Source: Bacillota bacterium
GTDB taxonomy: Bacteria > Bacillota > Bacilli > Bacillales > Cytobacillaceae
Length of the DNA: 6,629 nucleotides
Assembly: GCA_030705745.1 (NCBI GenBank)
Contig: JAUZPT010000168.1
Location: forward strand, 1-6,629
Reading direction: 5' to 3'
Made by a program: the position numbers and the translations under genes. The first letter of the stretch is position 1. Each line of letters starts with the position of its first letter. Under the pieces are notes generated by a model. The model saw nothing but the letters and a program-made list of their open reading frames with translations. It had not been told where the DNA came from and did no database searches. This document shows positions 1 through 6,629 of the stretch, one piece after another.

Positions 1-374
1 AAGGGATATTCCTGTTTTACTCCAGCCATCACTTCTCTAATATTAGTATGGCACTTCGGAATATCTGTCGTATGCATTTTGACATCACCAAGGTCGGCTA
101 CCTTTAAGTCGACTAAATCCCTTTCATAATCTAGATTGAAAGTCGAGAAGCCTTTCCAAGCCCTTCGGAAAAACTCAGGAAACTCGGAAGCACCTGATAC
201 ACTGATAGAGGAACGTGATAACGGGACGCCGAAAAGAACCACATCCCATTCTCTTTGCATATCATCTCCAACGCGGTGATCTATCTGTTCGATCCAGTCC
301 TTTATTTTGGGATCTTCAGTACTACCATTTTTCGGCCAAAAAAACGAGGGTGGATCAAGTGGTATTTTTAACAT
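1..374 (-). CDS. hutG: Formimidoylglutamase, N-terminal 124 residues only (cut by window edge)
   Basis: This is the last visible gene of the hut operon. HutG is a cytoplasmic metal-dependent ureohydrolase (arginase/agmatinase fold) that hydrolyses N-formimidoyl-L-glutamate to L-glutamate and formamide. I translated the minus strand by hand. It starts MLKIPLDPPSFF and contains VLFGVPLSRSSISVSGAS near residues 47-64, then VADLGDVKMHTTDI and a CHTNI segment. These match the start of Bacillus HutG as I recall it (GVPLSKSSISHSGAS, DLGDIDIHVTDI). The metal-binding GGDH and DAHxD motifs lie beyond the edge, so catalytic competence cannot be judged. The ATG at 372-374 follows a GAGGGGG ribosome binding site (381-387) at 6 nt. 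The gene overlaps the hutI stop by 7 nt, which suggests translational coupling. Another ureohydrolase (agmatinase or arginase) is possible from this fragment alone, but the hutU-hutI context favours hutG. Confidence 0.87.
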   Translation of the reverse strand, partial: MLKIPLDPPSFFWPKNGSTEDPKIKDWIEQIDHRVGDDMQREWDVVLFGVPLSRSSISVSGASEFPEFFRRAWKGFSTFNLDYERDLVDLKVADLGDVKMHTTDIPKCHTNIREVMAGVKQEYP

Positions 375-1642
375 CTTCTTCCCCCTCTAACGACCAACGT
401 TCCATTCTTCACAACCATATCCGTATGATTCAAACCATAATGGTATTGAAGTTGCATATAATTAGGGACATTCATAATCAATACATCTGCTTTTTTACCT
501 ATTTCGAGGCTACCAACCAAGTGTCCTCGATTTATCGCATGGGCAGCATTAATCGTTGCTGCTGTAATGACCTCTGCTGGTGTCATGCCCATATCCATAC
601 AAGCTAAATTCATCATGAATGGCATTGATACAGTTGGAGAAGAGCCTGGATTGCAGTCTGTAGAAATAGCCACTGCAAGACCTGAATCAATCATGTTCCT
701 CCCATTTGCTGCCTCTGCCCTTAAGAAGAAAGCAGTTCCAGGCAATAGAACTCCAATCACTCCGTTTTCAGCCATTTGCTTTATTCCTTCGTCAGAAGCC
801 TTTAGCAAGTGATCCGAGGAAATAGCATTCACTTCAGCAGCAAGCTCGGCGCCTTGATAGGGTTCAATTTCATCGGCATGAATTTTCGGCAATAGCCCAA
901 ATTTTTTACCTGCTTCGAGAATGCGCTTTGATTGTTCAGGTGTAAAAACCCCACGCTCGCAAAAAACATCATTAAATTCAGCCAGTTTCTCAGTGGCAAC
1001 TTTGGCTAGCATTTCTTCGATGATTTCCTCAATAAAGGCATCTGGATTGTCCTTAAATTCAACTGGCACCGCATGTGCAGCCATAAAGGTGCTGACGACA
1101 TCAACAGGGTGATGTTCATTTAGCGTCTTTGCCACTTTTAATTGTTTATATTCCGTTGGCCAATCAAGACCATACCCACTTTTCGCTTCCACCGTCGTTA
1201 CTCCATGCAAAAGAAATAAATCGAGCCTTTTCAAACTATCTGCATAAAGTTCTTCCTCTGAAGCAGCTCGTGTTTTGGAGGTAGTAGCATAAATTCCACC
1301 GCCGCTATTCATAATGTCCATATATGTTGCACCGTTAAGGCGCATATTGAACTCATCTTCCCTGCTTCCAGCGTATACGAGATGTGTATGAGGATCTACT
1401 AATCCAGGGAGGACTATTTTTCCTGAAGCATCGATTATTTCAGCTAGTTTTAATTGCTCGTTAAATTCTCTCTCTATGTCCTCAGTTAACCCTACGGCGA
1501 TAATTAAACCATTTTCCATTAATATTGCTCCATCTTCTATCATGGAAAGTTGATTCATTTCTTCTTTAACAGCCGGCCTTAGAGAAAACCCTTTTAAAGT
1601 CAGAAGTTGAGAAGCGTTTTTAATAAAAAGAATTTGACTCAA
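368..1642 (-). CDS. hutI: Imidazolonepropionase
   Basis: HutI is a cytoplasmic amidohydrolase that opens the ring of 4-imidazolone-5-propionate to give N-formimidoyl-L-glutamate, the third step of histidine degradation. The 424-residue product matches the usual length (about 421 in B. subtilis). Visible family marks are the HxH metal motif in GLVDPHTHLVYAGSREDEF (His85, His87), the substrate-loop segment KSGYGLDW, His190 in MAAHAVP, HADEIEPYQG with metal ligand His255, DHLL with His278, and STDCNPGSSPT with the metal ligand Asp329. These line up with His80, His82, His249 and Asp324 of the B. subtilis enzyme. I start at the TTG at 1642 because a near-perfect AGGAGGT lies 6 nt upstream. An in-frame ATG at 1669 would place that site inside the gene and add nine residues. 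The gene sits 38 nt after hutU and overlaps hutG by 7 nt. Confidence 0.96.
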   Translation of the reverse strand: MSQILFIKNASQLLTLKGFSLRPAVKEEMNQLSMIEDGAILMENGLIIAVGLTEDIEREFNEQLKLAEIIDASGKIVLPGLVDPHTHLVYAGSREDEFNMRLNGATYMDIMNSGGGIYATTSKTRAASEEELYADSLKRLDLFLLHGVTTVEAKSGYGLDWPTEYKQLKVAKTLNEHHPVDVVSTFMAAHAVPVEFKDNPDAFIEEIIEEMLAKVATEKLAEFNDVFCERGVFTPEQSKRILEAGKKFGLLPKIHADEIEPYQGAELAAEVNAISSDHLLKASDEGIKQMAENGVIGVLLPGTAFFLRAEAANGRNMIDSGLAVAISTDCNPGSSPTVSMPFMMNLACMDMGMTPAEVITAATINAAHAINRGHLVGSLEIGKKADVLIMNVPNYMQLQYHYGLNHTDMVVKNGTLVVRGGRRC

Positions 1643-1648
1643 TGCTAT

Positions 1649-1655
1649 ACCTCCT
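1649..1655 (-). promoter_or_regulatory. Ribosome binding site that decides the hutI start
   Basis: AGGAGGT on the minus strand ends 6 nt before a TTG codon at 1640-1642. This is the strongest Shine-Dalgarno match in the window and shows that hutI starts at the TTG, not at the in-frame ATG 27 nt upstream (1667-1669). Confidence 0.9.
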
Positions 1656-1680
1656 ATCAATAGGGACATTCCCCAAGAAT

Positions 1681-3342
1681 TTACTCCATCATTGGAATAT
1701 TTACGCCTTTTTCTTTTGCTGTTTTGATAGCAAGATCATACCCTGCATCAACATGCCTCACAATTCCCATGCCAGGATCCGTAGTCAATACTCTCTGAAG
1801 TCTTTTTTCTGCCTCAATTGTACCATCCGCAACGATTACCATTCCCGCATGGAGAGAATATCCCATACCAACGCCTCCGCCGTGATGGACCGAAATCCAG
1901 CTGGCTCCGCCAACCGCATTGATTAATGCATTTAATATCGGCCAATCGGATACCGCATCGCTGCCGTCTTTCATCGCTTCCGTTTCCCTGTTTGGTGAAG
2001 CGACTGACCCGGAATCAAGATGGTCTCTACCAATAACAATCGGTGCCTTCAACTCTCCGCTCGCAACCATATCATTAATAATTTTTCCAAATCTGGCACG
2101 TTCGCCATAGCCAAGCCAACAAATTCTGGAAGGTAGTCCTTGAAACTGAATTTTCTCGCGGGCCATTTTTATCCATTTGCACAAATGTTCATTGTTTTGA
2201 AACTCACGCAAAATAACTTCATCCGTTTTATAAATATCCTCGGGATCTCCGGATAATGCTACCCAACGAAACGGCCCTTTACCTTCGCAAAACAATGGGC
2301 GAATATAGGCCGGGACAAATCCTGGAAAATCAAAGGCATTTTCCACTCCCTCGTCTTTTGCAACCTGGCGAATATTATTGCCATAATCGAAAGTAACAGC
2401 TCCTTTTGTTTGCATTTCAAGCATGGCTCGAACATGTACCGCCATGCTCTCTTTTGATTTCTCCACATAAACTGCGGGGTTGCTTTGCCTTAGTGAAGCT
2501 GCCTCCTCCAATGTCAATCCGAGTGGAATATAACCATTAAGAGGATCGTGAGCAGATGTCTGATCGGTCAATATATCCGGAATAAAGCCCATGTGAATCA
2601 TCTCCGGCAAAATTTCAGCAGCATTACCCAACAACCCAATCGATAAAGGCTTGCCTTCCGCTTTAGCCGATTTTGCCATTTTAATTGCTTCAACAATCGA
2701 ATTTGTTTTCACATCCAAATACTTCGTATCTAGTCTCCGCTGGATTCGATGCTCTTCAACTTCAATCGCGATGCAAACACCGTCATTCATGGTTACAGAC
2801 AGAGGCTGTGCGCCACCCATGCCACCAAGTCCAGCTGTTAACGTTATCGTGTGTCTCAACGAGCCTGAAAAATGCTGTCGTCCAAGTTCGGCAAATGTTT
2901 CGTACGTTCCTTGAACGATTCCTTGGCTTCCTATGTAAATCCAACTACCTGCCGTCATCTGTCCATACATCATTAATCCTTTTTTATCGAGTTCATGAAA
3001 TGTGTCCCAATTCGCCCATGCAGGAACAAGATTCGAATTTGCCAACAGCACTTTTGGTGCATCGGTATGAGTTTTAAAGACTGCTACCGGTTTTCCAGAC
3101 TGAATAAGCAACGTTTCATCAGACTCTAATTCTTTCAAGCTCTTAACTATGGCATCATAGCATTCCCAATTCCTTGCAGCTTTTCCGATACCTCCGTATA
3201 CGACAAGTTCTTCAGGTTTTTCGGCTACTTCTTCATCCAAATTGTTCATAAGCATTCTTAAAGCAGCTTCTTGTATCCATCCCTTTGTGTGAAGCTCCGT
3301 TCCGTGAAAATTCCTGACAGTTCTTTTGATATTTGTGCTCAT
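1681..3342 (-). CDS. hutU: Urocanate hydratase (urocanase)
   Basis: HutU is a cytoplasmic enzyme that uses tightly bound NAD+ as an electrophile to hydrate urocanate to 4-imidazolone-5-propionate, the second step of histidine degradation. The 553-residue product matches the family (552 in B. subtilis, 557 in Pseudomonas putida). Visible marks are [12 protein letters not shown] near residue 48, [20 protein letters not shown] near 122, the glycine-rich NAD segment [12 protein letters not shown] at about 169-180, [34 protein letters not shown], and the urocanase signature [10 protein letters not shown] with Cys408, equivalent to P. putida Cys410. The C-terminal region carries [19 protein letters not shown] and [16 protein letters not shown]. 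The ATG at 3342 follows GGAGGG (3349-3354) at 6 nt. An in-frame TTG at 3357 overlaps that site and is rejected. It is the first gene of the operon here, with no hutH or hutP ahead of it. Confidence 0.98.
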   Translation of the reverse strand: MSTNIKRTVRNFHGTELHTKGWIQEAALRMLMNNLDEEVAEKPEELVVYGGIGKAARNWECYDAIVKSLKELESDETLLIQSGKPVAVFKTHTDAPKVLLANSNLVPAWANWDTFHELDKKGLMMYGQMTAGSWIYIGSQGIVQGTYETFAELGRQHFSGSLRHTITLTAGLGGMGGAQPLSVTMNDGVCIAIEVEEHRIQRRLDTKYLDVKTNSIVEAIKMAKSAKAEGKPLSIGLLGNAAEILPEMIHMGFIPDILTDQTSAHDPLNGYIPLGLTLEEAASLRQSNPAVYVEKSKESMAVHVRAMLEMQTKGAVTFDYGNNIRQVAKDEGVENAFDFPGFVPAYIRPLFCEGKGPFRWVALSGDPEDIYKTDEVILREFQNNEHLCKWIKMAREKIQFQGLPSRICWLGYGERARFGKIINDMVASGELKAPIVIGRDHLDSGSVASPNRETEAMKDGSDAVSDWPILNALINAVGGASWISVHHGGGVGMGYSLHAGMVIVADGTIEAEKRLQRVLTTDPGMGIVRHVDAGYDLAIKTAKEKGVNIPMME

Positions 3343-3455
3343 CCAATACCCTCCCAAGGATATAAAAAGTTAATTTCACTGATTTAGAAGATATATGAGG
3401 TTTCGATTTTTCTCTTGACGGTAGCTTTTCAACAACCCCATTCCTCTTCTACTCT

Positions 3456-3484
3456 ATTATTCTTTTTTTCTAAATATTTGTAAA
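3456..3484 (-). promoter_or_regulatory. Predicted sigma-A promoter of the hut operon
   Basis: On the minus strand TTTACA (3484-3479, five of six matches to TTGACA) is followed by exactly 17 nt and then AATAAT (3461-3456, five of six matches to TATAAT). Transcription would start near 3448-3450, giving a leader of about 105 nt before hutU. The leader shows no clear rho-independent terminator and no convincing HutP target, so the HutP antitermination used by B. subtilis is not evident. The spacer is A-rich. The call is from consensus match and position only. Confidence 0.6.
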
Positions 3485-3563
3485 TATGCGGTTATTGAAA
3501 AAACGAGACAAGTTATTCCCTCCACCTAGCATATACATAAATAAAACACAGGAAAGGGGACAA

Positions 3564-4019
3564 ATGATGGATTTTATCTTTTTAAAGAAACGAACTTTAA
3601 TACTCTTTTTAATTACTTGCGTTTTAGCTTTGTTTTTTTCTGGATGGTTAATATTGAAGAAGGCTGACACTGTCGTCTTTAACGCACAATCAACCAATGA
3701 TGTTCGAATCATTCATATGGTTACAGGAGAGTACAAATCAAATCTCAAAAATGGAAAACAGATTGAAGCCTACAGATGGGACCCAGGTACAATTTTTTTG
3801 AAAAGAAATGAGAAAGTCCAACTAAGCGTTTACGGAGTAAATGGAATGGAGCATCCATTCTATATTGAAGGAACGAGTATAAAAGGAACCATTCGAAAAG
3901 GAGAGGAATTGGTTGTTCCCCTTCAATTTAATAAAGAAGGAACTTATCGCCTCATCTGCCAAGCCCATTCAGATAAAGAACATAACGGCCCCATGATTGC
4001 TTATATTGTTGTTAACTAA
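3564..4019 (+). CDS. Membrane-anchored cupredoxin-domain protein (COX2-like copper site), function unknown
   Basis: This 151-residue protein has a short basic N-terminus (LKKR), one hydrophobic segment at about residues 11-31, and an extracytoplasmic cupredoxin-like domain. There is no proper lipobox: LITC lies inside the hydrophobic stretch with Thr before the Cys. The candidate copper ligands are His97 (MEHPFYIEG) and the C-terminal loop after GTYRLI: Cys132, His135, His140 and Met144. The loop resembles cytochrome oxidase subunit II, where CuA uses C-x3-C-x3-H-x2-M, but Ser136 stands where the second CuA cysteine would be. A mononuclear type 1-like copper site is therefore more likely. A role in electron transfer or copper handling at the outer face of the membrane is inference. 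The ATG at 3564 follows AAAGGGGA (3553-3560). A second ATG at 3567 has better spacing and may be the real start. An ATG at 3486 has no ribosome binding site. The gene stands alone, divergent from hutU. Confidence 0.82.
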   Translation: MMDFIFLKKRTLILFLITCVLALFFSGWLILKKADTVVFNAQSTNDVRIIHMVTGEYKSNLKNGKQIEAYRWDPGTIFLKRNEKVQLSVYGVNGMEHPFYIEGTSIKGTIRKGEELVVPLQFNKEGTYRLICQAHSDKEHNGPMIAYIVVN

Positions 4020-4048
4020 GCACAGAATTATTCTTTCTGTGCTTTTTT
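4019..4048 (+). terminator. Rho-independent terminator of the cupredoxin gene
   Basis: AGCACAGAA (4019-4027) and TTCTGTGCT (4035-4043) form a perfect 9-bp stem with a 7-nt loop, followed by a run of six T (4043-4048). It begins at the last base of the cupredoxin stop codon. It closes that transcription unit and separates it from pflB. Confidence 0.93.
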
Positions 4049-4152
4049 ATTCCGGAAAAAGAATTCGATATTCACAAATTCTGTAACTGTTCAAAACTTT
4101 GGTTGTTTATACTATATCTCTTGTTTACACTGTGAATTTGTTGGTTATACCC

Positions 4153-4165
4153 AATATAACAGTTT
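4153..4165 (-). repeat. Inverted copy of the AAACTGTTATATT motif
   Basis: Read on the minus strand this is AAACTGTTATATT, identical over 13 nt to the plus-strand copy at 4353-4365. It contains TGTTATATT, which has the form of an extended -10 element (TGnTATAAT) pointing away from pflB. No good -35 accompanies it, so whether it is a promoter, an operator or chance is open. Confidence 0.6.
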
Positions 4166-4299
4166 CGTATTATCAAGTTATTTTTATAGTACAGTTAAAA
4201 TTCAGTAGTGTTAACTACGATAATAAAATCCTTTATACATTTGCATATAACCCGAAATAATCATAATTCACAATATGTTAACAATTCACCCCTCTTTAG

Positions 4300-4315
4300 A
4301 GTGACTTTTATCACT
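4300..4315. promoter_or_regulatory. Probable Fnr (CRP/FNR-family) binding site upstream of pflB
   Basis: AGTGA-CTTTTA-TCACT has two perfect 5-bp inverted arms separated by 6 nt. It matches the TGTGA-N6-TCACA core of the CRP/FNR family at every position except the outermost pair. Its centre at 4307.5 lies about 41 nt upstream of a start site near 4349 (served by TAAGAT or GATAAT at 4337-4345) and about 64 nt upstream of one near 4372. Bacillus Fnr is an iron-sulfur activator of anaerobic genes, which fits pyruvate formate-lyase. The sequence alone cannot exclude another CRP-family protein. Confidence 0.62.
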
Positions 4316-4318
4316 TTT

Positions 4319-4329
4319 AAACTGTTATA
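4319..4329 (+). repeat. AAACTGTTATA direct repeat, copy 1
   Basis: This 11-nt sequence recurs exactly at 4353-4363 and, inverted, at 4155-4165. This copy runs into the extended -10 element TGTTATACT and starts four bases after the Fnr-type box. Confidence 0.75.
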
Positions 4330-4331
4330 CT
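4323..4331 (+). promoter_or_regulatory. Candidate pflB promoter: extended -10 TGTTATACT
   Basis: TG-T-TATACT fits the extended -10 form TGnTATAAT with one mismatch. No -35 match lies 16-18 nt upstream. Instead the Fnr-type box covers that position, as in promoters that depend on an activator or are blocked by a bound regulator. Transcription would start near 4338 and give a leader of about 58 nt. A second extended -10 (4357-4365) and GATAAT at 4340-4345 are alternatives. Confidence 0.45.
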
Positions 4332-4352
4332 CGATGTAAGATAATAATGTCA

Positions 4353-4365
4353 AAACTGTTATATT
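4353..4365 (+). repeat. AAACTGTTATA direct repeat, copy 2, with a second extended -10
   Basis: This is the second forward copy of the 11-nt motif, 34 nt after copy 1, extended to AAACTGTTATATT as in the inverted copy. TGTTATATT (4357-4365) also reads as an extended -10. A start near 4372 would leave about 24 nt of leader, just enough for the ribosome binding site, and would place the Fnr-type box near -64. Confidence 0.6.
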
Positions 4366-4395
4366 AAATCGAAAATAACTTAGAGGTGAATCACT

Positions 4396-6621
4396 GTGGA
4401 AAAATGGAGAAATTTCACAAAAGGTGCATGGACAAATGAAGTAAATGTCAGAGATTTCATTCTAAATAATTACACGCCTTATGCAGGAGATGATTCTTTC
4501 TTAGCGGAAGCAACGGAAGCGACTAATAAATTATGGACACAAGTAATGGAGCTCACCACAAAAGAACGTGAAAAAGGCGGCATGCTCGACATGGATACCG
4601 AAACGGTCTCCACAATCACTTCTCATGGCCCAGGGTATTTGAATGAAGATCTCGAAAAAATAGTTGGCGTACAAACAGATAAACCATTCAATCGATCACT
4701 TCAGCCCTTCGGCGGAATTCGGATGGCGAAAGCAGCTTGTGAATCATACGGCTATACGTTAAGTCCAGAAATTGAAAGGATTTTTACCGAATATCGCAAA
4801 ACACACAATCAGGGAGTATTTGATGCATACACCGAGGAAATGGCTATCGCTCGAAAAGCAGCCATTATAACAGGTCTCCCGGACGCTTATGGGCGTGGCC
4901 GTATTATTGGTGACTACCGACGCGTGGCTCTTTACGGAGTAGATTTCCTAATTAATGAAAAGAAGAAAGATTTGAAATCAACAAGTAATGTGATGACCGA
5001 AGATACGATGCGCCTGCGAGAAGAAATTTCCGAGCAGATGCGTGCATTGAAGGAATTGAAAGAAATGGCTAAAAGCTATGGTTTTGACATTTCAGAGCCA
5101 GCCAAGAACACTGTCGAGGCTTTCCAATGGCTTTACTTTGGCTATTTGGCTGCCATAAAAGAACAAAATGGTGCAGCCATGAGCCTTGGGCGCATTTCAA
5201 CCTTCCTTGATGTTTTTATCGAACGTGATTTACAGGAAGGAACATTGACAGAAAATGAAGTCCAGGAAATTGTCGACCATTTCATCATGAAGCTTCGCCT
5301 TGTGAAATTTGCTCGCACACCTGATTACAATGAGCTTTTCAGTGGCGACCCAACTTGGGTTACAGAAGCCATTGGAGGAATGGCCTCCGACGGACGTTCT
5401 CTCGTTACAAAAAACTCATTCCGTTTTCTTCATACGCTAGACAATCTTGGCCCTGCTCCAGAACCAAACCTGACTGTTCTATGGTCTACTCAGCTACCCC
5501 AGGGCTTTAAGAATTACTGTGCTAAAATGTCAATTAAAACGAGTTCCATTCAATATGAAAACGATGATATTATGCGCCCTGAATATGGAGATGATTATGG
5601 AATCGCATGTTGTGTCTCTGCCATGGAAATTGGAAAACAAATGCAATTTTTCGGAGCACGTGCCAACTTGGCAAAAGCACTTCTCTACTCCATTAACGGC
5701 GGAGTGGATGAAAAATTAAAAATACAGGTTGGTCCACAATATCAGCCTATCACTTCCGACCTATTAAACTATGAGGAAGTGATGCAAAAATTCGACCAGA
5801 TGATGGAGTGGCTCGCCGGCCTTTACATCAATACCTTGAATGTGATCCATTACATGCATGACAAATACAGCTATGAGCGAATCGAAATGGCGTTGCATGA
5901 TACAAAAATCCTGCGCACCATGGCTACAGGCATTGCCGGATTAAGTGTTGTAGCGGATTCCCTTAGTGCCATTAAGTACGGAGAAGTTAAAGTAATTCGT
6001 GACGAAAATGGCCTGGCAGTTGATTTTGAAACAAGCGGCGACTACCCTAAATTCGGAAACAACGATGACCGCGTTGACAATATTGCTGTTGAGATTGTTA
6101 AAACGTTCATGAAGAAGCTCCGTAAACATCAAACGTATCGCAACTCAGTCCATACCATGTCAATATTAACGATTACATCAAATGTTGTGTATGGAAAGAA
6201 AACGGGCAACACACCAGATGGGCGACGTGCGGGGGAACCATTTGCACCTGGAGCAAATCCAATGCATGGCCGTGATACAAAAGGAACACTTGCTTCCCTT
6301 TCATCCGTTGCAAAGCTTCCTTATAGCTACGCCCTGGATGGCATTTCAAATACGTTTTCAATCGTACCTAAAGCATTAGGAAAAGATGATGAAAGCCAAG
6401 TTAGAAACCTTGTTTCGATTCTTGATGGATATTCTACTAAATTGGGACATCATTTAAACGTTAACGTATTTAATAGAGAAACGTTATTGGATGCTATGGA
6501 ACATCCTGAACTTTATCCACAATTGACGATTAGGGTATCTGGGTATGCCGTTAATTTTGTCAAATTAACAAAAGAACAACAGCTTGACGTCATAAATCGC
6601 ACATTCCATGAAACAATGTAG
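4396..6621 (+). CDS. pflB: Formate C-acetyltransferase (pyruvate formate-lyase)
   Basis: PflB is a cytoplasmic glycyl-radical enzyme that converts pyruvate and CoA to acetyl-CoA and formate during anaerobic growth. The complete 741-residue product is slightly shorter than E. coli PflB (760). The N-terminus WRNFTKGAW is typical. The catalytic cysteine pair is Cys405-Cys406 in [20 protein letters not shown], equivalent to E. coli Cys418-Cys419. The C-terminal glycyl-radical motif RVSGYAV has Gly716, 25 residues from the end, as Gly734 is 26 from the end in E. coli. [22 protein letters not shown] is another PFL hallmark. All catalytic residues are intact, so true PFL is preferred over glycerol or choline glycyl-radical lyases. 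The start is GTG at 4396, 6 nt after AGAGGTGA (4382-4389); no in-frame ATG competes. The upstream Fnr-type box suggests anaerobic induction. Radical formation needs the activase PflA, expected just beyond the right edge. Eight bases follow the stop, too few to show a terminator. Confidence 0.98.
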   Translation: MEKWRNFTKGAWTNEVNVRDFILNNYTPYAGDDSFLAEATEATNKLWTQVMELTTKEREKGGMLDMDTETVSTITSHGPGYLNEDLEKIVGVQTDKPFNRSLQPFGGIRMAKAACESYGYTLSPEIERIFTEYRKTHNQGVFDAYTEEMAIARKAAIITGLPDAYGRGRIIGDYRRVALYGVDFLINEKKKDLKSTSNVMTEDTMRLREEISEQMRALKELKEMAKSYGFDISEPAKNTVEAFQWLYFGYLAAIKEQNGAAMSLGRISTFLDVFIERDLQEGTLTENEVQEIVDHFIMKLRLVKFARTPDYNELFSGDPTWVTEAIGGMASDGRSLVTKNSFRFLHTLDNLGPAPEPNLTVLWSTQLPQGFKNYCAKMSIKTSSIQYENDDIMRPEYGDDYGIACCVSAMEIGKQMQFFGARANLAKALLYSINGGVDEKLKIQVGPQYQPITSDLLNYEEVMQKFDQMMEWLAGLYINTLNVIHYMHDKYSYERIEMALHDTKILRTMATGIAGLSVVADSLSAIKYGEVKVIRDENGLAVDFETSGDYPKFGNNDDRVDNIAVEIVKTFMKKLRKHQTYRNSVHTMSILTITSNVVYGKKTGNTPDGRRAGEPFAPGANPMHGRDTKGTLASLSSVAKLPYSYALDGISNTFSIVPKALGKDDESQVRNLVSILDGYSTKLGHHLNVNVFNRETLLDAMEHPELYPQLTIRVSGYAVNFVKLTKEQQLDVINRTFHETM

Positions 6622-6629
6622 TTTATTCA

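Larger units (their letters stand above)
4049..4395. other. AT-rich regulatory region upstream of pflB, no gene
   Basis: These 347 nt hold no credible coding sequence on either strand. They contain a symmetric Fnr-type box (4300-4315), two forward extended -10 elements (4323-4331, 4357-4365) and one reverse copy (4153-4161). There are also TGTGAAT-type half-sites: ATTCACA at 4070-4076 and 4266-4272, and TGTGAAT at 4131-4137. An imperfect direct repeat TTGTTTA(T/C)ACT occurs at 4103-4113 and 4121-4131. The density and length suggest that pflB is controlled by more than one input, which fits an anaerobically induced fermentation gene. No riboswitch or T-box fold was recognised. Confidence 0.7.

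Noticed and set aside
215..1112. Plus-strand reading frames of 63-130 codons across hutG and hutI
   Set aside because: They are antisense to well-supported hut genes, have no ribosome binding sites and give low-complexity translations without family features.
1642..1680. The hutU-hutI gap as a terminator or internal promoter
   Set aside because: It holds only 38 nt with the hutI ribosome binding site, no T-run hairpin and no paired -35 and -10 elements.
3415..3432. TTGACGGTAGCTTTTCAA as a CcpA catabolite-repression (cre) site for the hut operon
   Set aside because: Only the outer four bases on each side are symmetric, and the central CG of the cre consensus is missing on both strands.
3415..3460. 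TTGACG with TATTAT as a forward promoter for the cupredoxin gene
   Set aside because: The two elements are 34 nt apart, and no -10 lies at 16-18 nt from TTGACG. I found no convincing promoter for the cupredoxin gene.
3486..3563. An upstream ATG at 3486 adding 26 residues to the cupredoxin protein
   Set aside because: There is no ribosome binding site before it, and the added residues are polar and proline-rich ahead of the membrane segment. AAAGGGGA just before 3564 marks a better start.
4141..4154. Near-palindrome TTGGTTATACCCAA as a binding site
   Set aside because: It has one mismatch, a short length and no recognised family match, and it overlaps other weak signals.
4205..4218. Inverted repeat GTAGT-GTTA-ACTAC as an operator or hairpin
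   Set aside because: The arms are only 5 bp in AT-rich DNA, with no T-run after them. It could be chance, and nothing ties it to a known regulator.
4266..4290. A full Rex site in the pflB upstream region
   Set aside because: The half-sites TTCACAA and TTAACAA point the same way, whereas Rex binds inverted half-sites.
5941..6379. Short reading frames on both strands within the 3' half of pflB
   Set aside because: They lie wholly inside the intact pflB frame and encode nothing recognisable.

Overview
The window looks like chromosomal DNA from a low-GC Gram-positive bacterium of the Bacillaceae. The evidence is strong AGGAGG-type ribosome binding sites, TTG and GTG starts, AT-rich intergenic DNA, and proteins that closely resemble Bacillus HutU, HutI and HutG. 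The assignment is by recalled family resemblance, not by a database search. No RNA gene, insertion sequence, CRISPR array or phage gene was seen.

Left half (1-3484, minus strand): a histidine-utilisation (hut) operon read right to left, hutU, then hutI, then hutG, the last cut off by the window edge. These encode steps two to four of histidine breakdown: urocanate to imidazolone propionate to formimidoylglutamate to glutamate plus formamide. The genes are packed tightly, with a 38-nt gap and then a 7-nt overlap. A good sigma-A-like promoter lies at 3456-3484, about 100 nt upstream of hutU. The first-step gene hutH (histidase) and the antiterminator gene hutP, which precede hutU in Bacillus subtilis, are not upstream here.

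Middle (3564-4048, plus strand): a divergent single gene for a small membrane-anchored cupredoxin whose copper-site end resembles cytochrome oxidase subunit II but lacks the second CuA cysteine. It ends in a clear rho-independent terminator. Its partner and function are unknown.

Right half (4049-6621, plus strand): a 347-nt regulatory region followed by a complete pflB, encoding the oxygen-sensitive glycyl-radical enzyme pyruvate formate-lyase. The regulatory region has a symmetric Fnr-type box, several TGTGAAT-type half-sites, and three copies of AAACTGTTATA that double as extended -10 promoter elements. This fits induction under oxygen limitation. The activase gene pflA would be expected just beyond the right edge.

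The three blocks appear to be independent transcription units. No wholly new system is evident. The parts most worth a second look are the pflB control region, the atypical cupredoxin, and the hut cluster without hutP or hutH in front.
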